A DNA stretch of 64,000 nucleotides from JAFGSG01 sp964626055 (GTDB lineage: Bacteria; Spirochaetota; UBA4802; JAFGDQ01). Positions 16,682-25,485 of this stretch are shown here, piece after piece. Below the pieces are notes generated by a model. That model saw only the letters and a program-made list of their open reading frames with translations, ran no database searches and had not been told where the DNA came from. The stretch's first letter is position 1, and every line of letters begins with the position of its first letter. The position numbers and the translations under genes are program-made. The stretch is from assembly GCA_964626055.1 (NCBI GenBank), contig CAZVDF010000009.1:22058-86057 (forward strand), written 5' to 3'.

Positions 16682-18859
16682 ATGACTATCTTGAATGATC
16701 AAAACAAAAACGTAACAACGGGCGGTGTGACGAACCGTGACTGGTGGCCTAACCAGCTCAACCTTGATATTCTGCACCAGCGTTCATCCAAATCCAACCC
16801 GATGAGCGAGGATTTCAATTACGCCAATGAATTTAAAAGCCTTGACCTCAAGACTGTAAAGAAGGACCTCGCTGAAATGATGACGAAATCTCAGGACTGG
16901 TGGCCTGCGGATTTCGGCCACTACGGGCCTCTCTTTATCCGTATGGCATGGCATAGCGCTGGCACTTACCGCATCGGAGACGGCCGCGGTGGCGCGGGTA
17001 ACGGCAGCCAGCGCTTTGCGCCGCTTAACAGCTGGCCGGACAACGCGAACCTTGACAAGGCACGCAGGCTTCTCTGGCCTATCAAGCAGAAATACGGCAG
17101 GAAGATCTCATGGGCAGATCTCTTGATACTGGCCGGTAATGTCGCCCTGGAATCAATGGGTTTCAAGACATTCGGTTTCGCAGGCGGTCGTGAGGATGTC
17201 TGGGAACCTGAAAAGGACATATACTGGGGCTCGGAGAGCGAGTGGCTGGGCGACAGGCGTTATACCGGAGACCGGGAGCTTGAGAATCCGCTTGCTGCTG
17301 TTCAGATGGGACTGATTTACGTTAATCCGGAAGGACCGAACGGCAATCCTGATCCCATCGCTGCGGCCCGTGATATCCGCGAAAGTTTCGGTCGCATGGC
17401 GATGAACGACGAAGAGACAGTAGCGCTCATCGCGGGCGGCCATGCTTTCGGCAAGACCCATGGCGCAGGCGATAAGTCGCTGGTAGGCCCGGAACCCGAA
17501 GCTGCCTCCATCGAGGAGCAGGGACTTGGCTGGAAAAGCAAATTCGGCACAGGGAAAGGAAATGACACAATCACCGGCGGCCCGGAAGTAATCTGGACCA
17601 ACACTCCCACTAAGTGGAGCAATAATTTTTTCCGCATATTGTTCAGCTTCGAATGGGAACTTGAAAAGAGCCCTGCCGGAGCTTACCAGTGGAAGCCAAA
17701 GGACAACGCCGGCGCGAATACAGTCCAGGATCCGCATGATCCCTCCAAACGGCGCACGCCCGGGATGCTGACTACCGACCTATCTCTGCGGTTCGATCCT
17801 GTATACGAAAAAATCTCAAGGCGTTTTTATGAAAATCCGGACCAGTTAGCTGACGCATTTGCACGCGCATGGTTCAAGCTTACTCATCGCGATATGGGGC
17901 CGCGCTCGCGCTATCTCGGATCTGAAGTCCCTTCAGAAGAGCTTATCTGGCAGGATCCTATACCTGCCGTTGATCACAAGCTCATCGATGCGAAGGATAT
18001 TGCCTTACTCAAAAAGAAGGTGATCGATTCAGGTCTTTCGGTGCCGGAACTGGTTTCGACCGCATGGGCATCAGCTTCAACGTTCCGAGGTTCCGACAGG
18101 CGAGGCGGGGCCAATGGCGCCCGGATCCGTCTGGCCCCTCAGAAGGACTGGGCATCCAATGAACCCGCCAGGCTGTCGAAAGTGCTCACAAAACTGGAGG
18201 ACATTCGAAACGATTTCAACAAAGCACAGAAACGCGGAAAAAAGATATCGCTAGCCGACCTGATAGTGCTAGCCGGCTGCGCCGGTGTGGAAAAGGCTGC
18301 AGGGGATGCTGGTCATAAAGTGACTGTTCCCTTTACACCCGGACGCATGGATGCCTCGCAGGAACAGACCGACGCGAAGTCATTCACGGTGCTCGAACCT
18401 GCTGCCGACGGATTCCGCAACTATCAAAAAATAAAATATTCTATAAAAGCAGAGCAGTTGCTGATCGACCGCGCTCAGCTACTTACCCTGACCGCGCCTG
18501 AAATGACAGTACTGATCGGCGGCATGCGCGCGCTGAATGCCAACTTCGGGGAATCCGGACATGGAGTCTTCACGGATCGCCCTGAGGAACTTACAAATGA
18601 TTTCTTTGTTAATCTTCTGGATATGAAATATGAATGGGAGGCAACATCCAAAGATGAAGATTTGTTCGAGGTCCGCGAAAGGGCGACAGGAAAAGTAAAA
18701 TGGACAGCCACACGCGTTGATCTTGTTTTCGGCTCAAATTCCATACTGCGGGCGCTGTCCGAGGTTTATGGCAGCAATGATTCACAGGAGAAATTTGTTA
18801 ACGATTTTATTGCAGCCTGGAATAAAGTGATGAACCTTGACCGCTTCGACCTGCTTTAA
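16682..18859 (+). CDS. katG: Catalase-peroxidase
   Basis: A 725-residue bifunctional heme catalase-peroxidase that removes hydrogen peroxide. Distal residues are R87, W90 and H91 in IRMAWHSAGTYR. The Trp-Tyr-Met adduct is complete (W90, Y213 in LIYVNPEGP, M239 in GRMAMND), and the proximal heme ligand is H254 in AGGHAFGKTH. Both the active N-terminal and the degenerate C-terminal peroxidase domains are full length. AGGAG precedes the ATG. Its composition is richer in G and C than neighbouring genes, which may mean transfer or strong expression. The PerR-like operator upstream predicts peroxide induction. Confidence 0.98.
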   Translation: MTILNDQNKNVTTGGVTNRDWWPNQLNLDILHQRSSKSNPMSEDFNYANEFKSLDLKTVKKDLAEMMTKSQDWWPADFGHYGPLFIRMAWHSAGTYRIGDGRGGAGNGSQRFAPLNSWPDNANLDKARRLLWPIKQKYGRKISWADLLILAGNVALESMGFKTFGFAGGREDVWEPEKDIYWGSESEWLGDRRYTGDRELENPLAAVQMGLIYVNPEGPNGNPDPIAAARDIRESFGRMAMNDEETVALIAGGHAFGKTHGAGDKSLVGPEPEAASIEEQGLGWKSKFGTGKGNDTITGGPEVIWTNTPTKWSNNFFRILFSFEWELEKSPAGAYQWKPKDNAGANTVQDPHDPSKRRTPGMLTTDLSLRFDPVYEKISRRFYENPDQLADAFARAWFKLTHRDMGPRSRYLGSEVPSEELIWQDPIPAVDHKLIDAKDIALLKKKVIDSGLSVPELVSTAWASASTFRGSDRRGGANGARIRLAPQKDWASNEPARLSKVLTKLEDIRNDFNKAQKRGKKISLADLIVLAGCAGVEKAAGDAGHKVTVPFTPGRMDASQEQTDAKSFTVLEPAADGFRNYQKIKYSIKAEQLLIDRAQLLTLTAPEMTVLIGGMRALNANFGESGHGVFTDRPEELTNDFFVNLLDMKYEWEATSKDEDLFEVRERATGKVKWTATRVDLVFGSNSILRALSEVYGSNDSQEKFVNDFIAAWNKVMNLDRFDLL

Positions 18860-18889
18860 TCATAGCATATAAGTATTCAAGGACTTCCG

Positions 18890-18938
18890 GAAGGCGGCGA
18901 AAAAACTGTTAAGATACGCGGCATTTCGCCGCTCCTTC
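18890..18938. terminator. Long hairpin between convergent genes
   Basis: GAAGGCGGCGAAA (18890-18902) pairs with TTTCGCCGCTCCTTC (18924-18938) except for a two-base bulge. It lies between the ends of katG and the transporter gene and may terminate both. No strong T-run follows on either side, so it could also be a repeat. Confidence 0.45.
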
Positions 18939-19001
18939 AAAGAACTAAATCGATTGAACAGTTACAGGAATGAAGAATCGCGCTTTGAAATAAAATTGTT
19001 T

Positions 19002-20981
19002 TTAGACTTCCATGCGTATAGGCATGATCACATTGGTTACGCCGCTCCACTGCAGACGGCGCTGTATGGCATATGAAGTTTCGTTGTGTAAAAATTTATG
19101 ATAGAATTTTTCCTGGCGGAAAGCGAGCTTGCCTGTGAACACGGTGGAACGCGGGAATTCCCTGCCTGTCTCAAGACATAGCTCAGTCGCAGTGTCCACA
19201 ACGTCGGTGCCGACATCCATCCTGTATTCGGCCGGGAAGCCGAGTTTTTGCGCAAGCTCAACATACTTTTTAAGAGATTCCTCAACCGACTTTTTAAGAT
19301 CGTCCAGCCCTTCCTCTCCCTTGAATAATCCCTGGTCGACAACCGCGACGGAAATAAATATAAAATTTTTATAGAGCCCTGGAAATGATCTGTTGATATT
19401 CAAAAACGTATGAACTCCGAATCCGCTATAGCTTCCGACAAGCTGAATGGCAGTCATGTTCTTTCTGTTAACAGGCTGTATATTTACTTCTTCGCCGGTC
19501 ACCGGAACATCTTTCAGAAGCTCATCGAGTTTCCGCATATCCGCCAGAATACGATCATAATGTTTTCTGATCATAAAACAAAGTATTATAAGAACTGTGG
19601 TTATTACTAATGTAAGCCAGCCTCCTTCTGTGAATTTTTCATAAACAACAATCATTAGTATTGCAAGACACAGTGCAAGAGCAAAGAGGAATATAGTAAA
19701 ATTATTTTTCCATTTCGGTATTCTGTTGCGGTTTTTTAAAATGAAACGAAGCATGCCAAGCTCCGAAAGTGAAAAAGTGACAAACACATTGATCGAATAC
19801 ATAATGATTAAAGCAGAGATTGAACCGCGGGTGTATAATAAAATCAGCAAAGCCGCGACGCCTATCATAATAACACCGTTGCGCATAGTCAGCCTTTCAG
19901 AAAAAGCCGCGAACCTGTGCGGAAGCCACGAATCTACTGCCATGTTTGCCATAACCCTGGGGGCCGCAATAAGTCCCGCCTGTGCCGCTACGTACAAAAG
20001 CGCTCCTTCCGAGAGTATCGTGATCAGCGCAAGAACGTAGCCGAAAGACCATCCTCCGAATAAAGAATCTGCCAGAACAGAATTAAGTGTTTTGCCGAAA
20101 GTCGGCTTTACATTCAAAAGCAGATAGCAAAGAAAAAGCCCGCTTGCCGTAACGGCAAGAGACACTGCCATATAAGCCATGGTCCGTTTGCCTGTCTGCA
20201 CTTTCGGTTCGCGCATGATCTGAAGACCGTTCGAAACAGCTTCAATCCCCGTAAATGTACCGGCTCCCATGGAATATGCCCGTATAAAAATCAGCATAAT
20301 TCCCGCAAAGCCTATAGTCGATAGATCTCTTGAAAAGCCATCCCCTACATGGCTCACGACAGGGCCGATATCTGCAACATGACTGAATATCCCATATCCC
20401 AGCATTATTGCATGCGTAATAATAAACACGAGAAATATGGGAGCAAGTATCGCAATTGACTCCTTGACTCCTCTGATGTTCAGTATGATCAGTATGATAA
20501 TAAAAACAGCGGCAGTTATTATTTTAAACTGTTGATACTGCACCGGAAAATAACTGAACAGAGCGTCAATACAGGAAGTGATGGACACAGTGATCGTAAG
20601 AATATAGTCTATGATCAGAGCGCTGCCCGAGACAACACCTACTCTTTTTCCCAGCATATGGCTTGCCACAATGTAGCCTCCGCCACCGTGCGGGAAATAT
20701 TCAATAACTTTCGAATAAGTATAAGATATAATGAATACAGTTGCGGCTGCCGCTAAAGCGAGAAATAGCGCGAGATACGTTTGTTCTCCAAGCGCGCGGA
20801 ATGCTTCTTCGGGGCCGTATGCAGATGAAGAAAGACCGTCAGCGCCGAGGCCTATCCATGCAAAGAACGGGATCAGTGCGAGCTTGTGAAATATCCCCGG
20901 ATCATTGATATCCCGGGGCGGGCCGATTATTTTACGTATTATTTTTTTATGAAGCGGTAATTCATCATTGCCGTTGGCCAT
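19002..20981 (-). CDS. APC-superfamily transporter, KimA/YdaO-like (probable potassium importer)
   Basis: A 659-residue membrane protein with about 12 transmembrane segments (roughly 30-490) and a soluble C-terminal domain of about 160 residues. The signature IGLGADGLSSSAYGPEEAF near residue 40 and HGGGGYIVAS are typical of KimA/YdaO-type proteins, which import potassium with protons. The start is set by GGAGG shortly before ATG. The leader carries a c-di-AMP riboswitch, and c-di-AMP controls potassium uptake in other bacteria, so the functional call is well supported by regulation. An amino-acid transporter of the same superfamily is the alternative. Confidence 0.85.
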   Translation of the reverse strand: MANGNDELPLHKKIIRKIIGPPRDINDPGIFHKLALIPFFAWIGLGADGLSSSAYGPEEAFRALGEQTYLALFLALAAAATVFIISYTYSKVIEYFPHGGGGYIVASHMLGKRVGVVSGSALIIDYILTITVSITSCIDALFSYFPVQYQQFKIITAAVFIIILIILNIRGVKESIAILAPIFLVFIITHAIMLGYGIFSHVADIGPVVSHVGDGFSRDLSTIGFAGIMLIFIRAYSMGAGTFTGIEAVSNGLQIMREPKVQTGKRTMAYMAVSLAVTASGLFLCYLLLNVKPTFGKTLNSVLADSLFGGWSFGYVLALITILSEGALLYVAAQAGLIAAPRVMANMAVDSWLPHRFAAFSERLTMRNGVIMIGVAALLILLYTRGSISALIIMYSINVFVTFSLSELGMLRFILKNRNRIPKWKNNFTIFLFALALCLAILMIVVYEKFTEGGWLTLVITTVLIILCFMIRKHYDRILADMRKLDELLKDVPVTGEEVNIQPVNRKNMTAIQLVGSYSGFGVHTFLNINRSFPGLYKNFIFISVAVVDQGLFKGEEGLDDLKKSVEESLKKYVELAQKLGFPAEYRMDVGTDVVDTATELCLETGREFPRSTVFTGKLAFRQEKFYHKFLHNETSYAIQRRLQWSGVTNVIMPIRMEV

Positions 20982-21045
20982 TAATCCTCCATCGGAAAGG
21001 CAAAACCGACAATGCCGGCAATAACGAGGTCTGAAAATTGCCCTT

Positions 21046-21165
21046 CCAAATGCCTGCGAAGTTAGCTGACGGGCTCGGACGTGGAAGTATCCTGGGAATG
21101 CCCGATTTTTTATAAAAATCGCCGGACATTGCCGTTCGCCCCGAAATCTGGTTCCCCCGCATTTA
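21046..21165 (-). promoter_or_regulatory. c-di-AMP riboswitch (ydaO/yuaA type)
   Basis: On the minus strand the leader of the transporter has the conserved blocks of the ydaO-type aptamer in order. These are GCGGGGGAACC, then TTCGGGGCGAA, then CCGAGCCCGTCAGCTAAC and TTCGCAGGC. AAATGC and GCATTT close the outer stem. Downstream, GGAAGGGCAA (21037-21046) can pair with TTGCCTTTCC (20992-21001), right next to the ribosome-binding site, a plausible expression platform. In known cases c-di-AMP binding switches potassium transporter genes off. Confidence 0.88.
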
Positions 21166-21375
21166 CTTAACTGTAAATTTAGGCTGCTTTTTTAGTAAAG
21201 ATGTACTGTGCGTTTTTATTCAGATAATTGTCAAGTATAATTAGAAGTCATGCTAAAATGATAAATTTAGATGAATAATAAGCTATAAATGGAAACAAAT
21301 TACAAAATTAATGAGAACGCCTTTTAGATCTGATACAGCAGCTTTCGAAAATATGTAAAACTACCCGGGAAGGGC
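21166..21375. other. Intergenic region upstream of riboswitch
   Basis: AT-rich sequence between the pyrG end and the aptamer. It should hold the transporter promoter; I see no gene or clear repeat. Confidence 0.4.
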
Positions 21376-23016
21376 TTATCCTTTCTTTCCGGCGCCGTAC
21401 TCTATTGAAGCTCGGATAAAATCCTTGAAAAGAGGATGCGGTTTGATGGGTTTAGATTTGAATTCCGGATGGAATTGCGTGCCTATAAACCATGGATGAT
21501 CGTTCAGTTCAATGGTCTCGATAAGGCCGCTTTGCGGATTTATTCCGCCGAACACCATGCCGTGCTTTTCGTAAAGCTCTTTGTATTTCAGCGTGAATTC
21601 AAGGCGATGCCTGTGTCTTTCCATGTAAGAATCCGAGCCGTAGATCTTTTTGATCCTGGTGCCTTCCTTAAAAACGCATTCATATGCCCCGAGTCTCATT
21701 GTGCCGCCTTTATCAGTAATGATCTCCTGGTCCGCAAGATAAGATATTACAGGATGCGGCGTGTACTGGTCAATCTCGCGAGTATGAGCGTCCTTTAATC
21801 CGCATATGTTTCTGCCGTACTCAATGACTGCGCAGTGAAGGCCAAGGCATATTCCGAAAAACGGTAACTTTTTTATCCGCGCATGGCCGACCGCGGCGAT
21901 CTTTCCTTCAATACCCCTGTCGCCGAAACCTCCAGGTACGAGTATGCCGTCGATCCCTTTAAAAAAAGAAGTTATATCTCCGCTGCACTCTTTTTCTATC
22001 TCTTCCGAATCGATGCGGACAATATTCAACTCGGCATTATTCCCTACCGCCCCGTGCAGAAGTGCTTCATAAAGAGAGCGGTAAGCGTCCTGCAGGGATA
22101 TATACTTGCCTACAACGGCAATATTCACTTTTTTCGAAGGCTCTCTCAGAGATCTGGTGAATCTTTCCCATTCCGGCAGTTTTGCCTTTGATGTTTCCAG
22201 TCCAAAATGTTCAAGTACGACTGTGTCGTACTCGTTCTTATGAAGCATGTCCGGGATTTCGTATATTGAGCTTTTTATATCTTCCGCTGCAATTACATTT
22301 CTGTTTGATACGTTGCAGAACAACGATATCTTGCTTCTCATGTCTTCTGAAAGAGGGGAGGCTGTTCTGCATAAAAGGATATCGGGAATTATTCCTATCT
22401 GCATCAGCTCCTTGACCGAATGCTGGGTAGGCTTGGTCTTCTGCTCCCCGGCAACAGTGATCGTAGGTATCAGAGTAAGATGAACGTTCATTACTCTCTT
22501 TGCTCCCAGTTCCTGGCGTACCTGTCTCATGGCTTCAAGGAACGGGAATGATTCAATATCCCCAACCGTGCCGCCGATCTCTATAAGCACAAAATCGAGA
22601 TCCGCATCCGCTTCGACCACATCATAAATTCTTTTCTTTATTTCATTTGTTATATGAGGTATTACCTGGACGGTTCTTCCCAGGTATTCTCCTTTTCTTT
22701 CTCTTTGAATGACAGTATTATATATCTGCCCTGTCGATACCGAATTTTTTCTGGTCAGCCTGGCATTTGTGAATCTTTCGTAATAGCCCAGATCAAGATC
22801 GGTTTCCGCCCCGTCCTCTGTGACATATACCTCCCCGTGCTGGAACGGGCTCATAGTACCGGGATCAATATTGATATAAGGATCCATTTTTATAATGGAA
22901 ATCTTATATCCGTGGCCCTCCAGCAATAATCCCAGAGATGCGGTAGATATACCTTTGCCCAGAGACGAACATACGCCTCCTGTAATAAATATAAATTTTG
23001 TTTTATTGCTTTTCAT
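21376..23016 (-). CDS. pyrG: CTP synthase
   Basis: A 546-residue glutamine-dependent CTP synthase converting UTP, ATP and glutamine to CTP. The synthetase domain opens with FIFITGGVCSSLGKGISTAS, and the glutamine amidotransferase domain has the catalytic Cys in FFGICLGLHCAVIEYGRN and the His-Glu of FHPEFKSKP. The start is placed at MKSNKTKF; 21 further upstream codons are open but lie outside the conserved family start. Length is standard. It is transcribed alone, followed by the riboswitch-controlled transporter on the same strand. Confidence 0.98.
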   Translation of the reverse strand: MKSNKTKFIFITGGVCSSLGKGISTASLGLLLEGHGYKISIIKMDPYINIDPGTMSPFQHGEVYVTEDGAETDLDLGYYERFTNARLTRKNSVSTGQIYNTVIQRERKGEYLGRTVQVIPHITNEIKKRIYDVVEADADLDFVLIEIGGTVGDIESFPFLEAMRQVRQELGAKRVMNVHLTLIPTITVAGEQKTKPTQHSVKELMQIGIIPDILLCRTASPLSEDMRSKISLFCNVSNRNVIAAEDIKSSIYEIPDMLHKNEYDTVVLEHFGLETSKAKLPEWERFTRSLREPSKKVNIAVVGKYISLQDAYRSLYEALLHGAVGNNAELNIVRIDSEEIEKECSGDITSFFKGIDGILVPGGFGDRGIEGKIAAVGHARIKKLPFFGICLGLHCAVIEYGRNICGLKDAHTREIDQYTPHPVISYLADQEIITDKGGTMRLGAYECVFKEGTRIKKIYGSDSYMERHRHRLEFTLKYKELYEKHGMVFGGINPQSGLIETIELNDHPWFIGTQFHPEFKSKPIKPHPLFKDFIRASIEYGAGKKG

Positions 23017-23249
23017 AAATTCCTGTTGCCATATTAAAAAATTCGCGTTGTAATCAATGTCACGCTTTCTTACCGGCAATAAATTTACAAATAATCAATC
23101 TTTAAAGTCAATTATGATTTCTTACGATATATGAAATAAATGTAAAAAATATATATTAAACAAAGCTTGACATCCGGCTGTCAGAAGCAAGAATATTTAC
23201 TGATTTATATGGGTGCGCTCACAAATAATGACATTTTAGGGTAAAATTT

Positions 23250-23618
23250 ATGAATGAAAAGAGAGAATTTCCCCGTTATGCGTGCGATCTTTCGGTTAAA
23301 TTCACCTTCTACGAAGGGAATCCGGACGAATTAAAAATTGAAACCGCAAAACCTGTAAAAGGAAAAGGGAAGATAATCGATATAAGCAGAGGAGGAGTTT
23401 TTATAGTATCAAACTCCAGGGTAAATATTAATCTGCCGATAAATCTGATTTTTTCCTCAGGCGGTCAAAAGAACAATATAAACGGAATAATTGTAAGAAC
23501 AGGATTAATGGATAATAATCCATCGGAAATTGCTCAAAGATATACAGGCAAAAAGTTAAAAGGCGACGCCTACATAGCTGTCAAATTCGATACTCCCATG
23601 CAGAATGAACCGCAATAG
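23250..23618 (+). CDS. PilZ-domain protein (putative c-di-GMP receptor)
   Basis: A 122-residue protein that is essentially one PilZ domain. It has the arginine motif KREFPRY at residues 4-10 and IIDISRGGVFIVS near 47-60, the two parts of the c-di-GMP binding site. A 10-15 residue insertion follows the first motif. It may read the c-di-GMP pool shaped by the HD-GYP regulator at 15-16 kb. It lies upstream of a 287-residue protein of unknown function on the same strand. Confidence 0.85.
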   Translation: MNEKREFPRYACDLSVKFTFYEGNPDELKIETAKPVKGKGKIIDISRGGVFIVSNSRVNINLPINLIFSSGGQKNNINGIIVRTGLMDNNPSEIAQRYTGKKLKGDAYIAVKFDTPMQNEPQ

Positions 23619-23734
23619 CAATTAATTATTATAAGTCAATGGACATTAAGTATGCCGGGAAAACCGTTATACAGATTTTACAGCAAACTTTTTTCTAACA
23701 TTTCAGATTATTATTTTATTCAGATTAATCAGCA

Positions 23735-24598
23735 ATGAAAACGACGTTTATTAAAATAGATAATATTTCGGAAATAAATCCGTCAAAGGTTTCCGTTCAT
23801 GATCTGAATAACAGGTATATCGATAAGGAAGGACGGATGTTCGGATTAAAATATAACAGAAAAACCAGAAAAGTCAGCATTATCAGAATAATCCGCACTC
23901 CGGCAAAATCGGCCGAATATTTCAATCAGCTGCTCAGAACGCAGAAGAAAGAAGAGAGGCTGGCTCAAAAATCCAATATTGAAAAAACAGCAAACGGTTC
24001 AGCGGTAATTAACGAGATCGATTTAAATAATACAGGTCAGTTCGACTTCAACAGTTTCATTACGGAATCCGTTGAATTGATGCAAACGCATAAATCGAGA
24101 ATTGCCGGCATCATGATGAACATTAAAAATTCCAGAATGATCCCGGAAAACGATAAAATAAATTTCAGCCAGCTTAATGACATGTTCAGAAATCTTGAAA
24201 TCGACGGGATAGGAAGGATCGATAAGGCTCTTACGGACTATAAAGAAATAAAAAATTATCCCCGGTCCCTTTCATATTATCTCTCTAAGCTCGATTCCAG
24301 GAACAGAAAAACAGTGGATTTGCTGGATACGGATCCCAGGAAAATGAATTTTGTTCTCGCCGCCGAAATGTACCACACAATTAAAAATCTTTACAGAACA
24401 TTATTTAAAATTTTGAATGATTTCAGCGATTTTATAAATACGATAAGCACAGGCGGTCCGAAGGACATAACGGGCGCCGAGAGACAATATTTTATCGATG
24501 CGAAAATCTCGGTTGAGAACACAGCCGGTGAAGTCTCGAGTCTTTTGGAAAAGCTGAAAAGGCTTGAAGAATATTTAAGTGATGTAAAGAATTTTTAA
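23735..24598 (+). CDS. Protein of unknown function, 287 aa
   Basis: A charged, mostly helical cytoplasmic protein without signal peptide or membrane segment. An N-terminal region (1-70) is rich in Lys and Arg; the C-terminal half (about 150-285) is predicted helical with a likely coiled coil near the end (ENTAGEVSSLLEKLKRLEEYL). I do not recognise a domain. It lies between the PilZ gene and a lipoprotein gene, all rightward, and may act with them. Confidence 0.75.
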   Translation: MKTTFIKIDNISEINPSKVSVHDLNNRYIDKEGRMFGLKYNRKTRKVSIIRIIRTPAKSAEYFNQLLRTQKKEERLAQKSNIEKTANGSAVINEIDLNNTGQFDFNSFITESVELMQTHKSRIAGIMMNIKNSRMIPENDKINFSQLNDMFRNLEIDGIGRIDKALTDYKEIKNYPRSLSYYLSKLDSRNRKTVDLLDTDPRKMNFVLAAEMYHTIKNLYRTLFKILNDFSDFINTISTGGPKDITGAERQYFIDAKISVENTAGEVSSLLEKLKRLEEYLSDVKNF

Positions 24599-24634
24599 AA
24601 ATCAAACATTGTTAATTGTTTCACGGAGTTAGAA

Positions 24635-25468
24635 ATGGAAAAAAGACACATTTTTATGCCATTAGTATCGTTTATTATTGTCTCCTTTGCGGTATTTGCC
24701 GGCTGCGGACGAAATATTTATTTATCCGATGACGGATATAACCCCGGAGCCTCCGTAAAAAACATTAAAGGATATAAAAACGCTCAAATCAATCTTGGCA
24801 GTTTTCAAAATTACGCGGCGAAATCAAAACGCTATGCCTATTTCAGCGCAGATAAATCGGTTTCTTATAAAACGAATAACCTGCTTCCGGATTATATGTG
24901 GTACTGTTTTAAAAAAGCATTTGAAGAGACAGGCATGAAAGTAAACGAGATTGATGAAGCTCCTTCCTTATACCTTATAATAAACGACATCAACGATACG
25001 GGAGTAAAATGCGACATCAATCTTTATAGCATGGACGATCTGGAATTCATTAAGGAAATAGTTGTTAACTCGCCTGGAGCTGCAGGCACTGCTGAAAGTA
25101 GCCCGGAATTCCTCGAACAAAATGCCTATAGCATGATGGATGCCGTAATCGCCGCAATTTTGAACGATAAAGGATTTAAAAACAAAGTGATAACGAGACC
25201 CGCCGGCGTACCGGCAGAGAAAAAGATCGAAGGTACTCTTGTGGGAATTGTTAAAGCCGTAAGCGTCGGAGCCAATGAAATAATAGTAAGCTCCGGGAAG
25301 ATTGCCAGTATGGTAAATATCGGCGACACCGTCTATACGGTAGTCGACGGCACAAAAATTAAAATGGAAGTCAATTTCCCGATGCAGACAATCGCCAAAT
25401 GCATTGTTCTTGAAAAAGACAGAAAAAACATCGGTAAAGTAAAAAACGGGGACATGGTTTATAAATAG
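24635..25468 (+). CDS. Lipoprotein of unknown function, 277 aa
   Basis: The N-terminus has a hydrophobic signal and lipobox VFAGC, giving a lipid-anchored Cys at residue 24. The mature part is beta-rich. The C-terminal third (about 190-277) reads like a small barrel repeat (GTLVGIVKAVSVGANEII; GKIASMVNIGDTVYTV). Outer-membrane or periplasmic location is inferred. The TAG stop at 25466-25468 is the first three bases of a family 1 repeat end. Confidence 0.8.
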   Translation: MEKRHIFMPLVSFIIVSFAVFAGCGRNIYLSDDGYNPGASVKNIKGYKNAQINLGSFQNYAAKSKRYAYFSADKSVSYKTNNLLPDYMWYCFKKAFEETGMKVNEIDEAPSLYLIINDINDTGVKCDINLYSMDDLEFIKEIVVNSPGAAGTAESSPEFLEQNAYSMMDAVIAAILNDKGFKNKVITRPAGVPAEKKIEGTLVGIVKAVSVGANEIIVSSGKIASMVNIGDTVYTVVDGTKIKMEVNFPMQTIAKCIVLEKDRKNIGKVKNGDMVYK

Positions 25469-25485
25469 AAGCAATCTCAAAATTA
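25466..25485. repeat. Solo end of family 1 repeat at convergent stops
   Basis: TAGAAGCAATCTCAAAATTA is one terminal repeat without partner or core. Its first three bases are the stop of the rightward lipoprotein gene, and its last three, read on the minus strand, are the TAA stop of the leftward gene. Confidence 0.65.
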
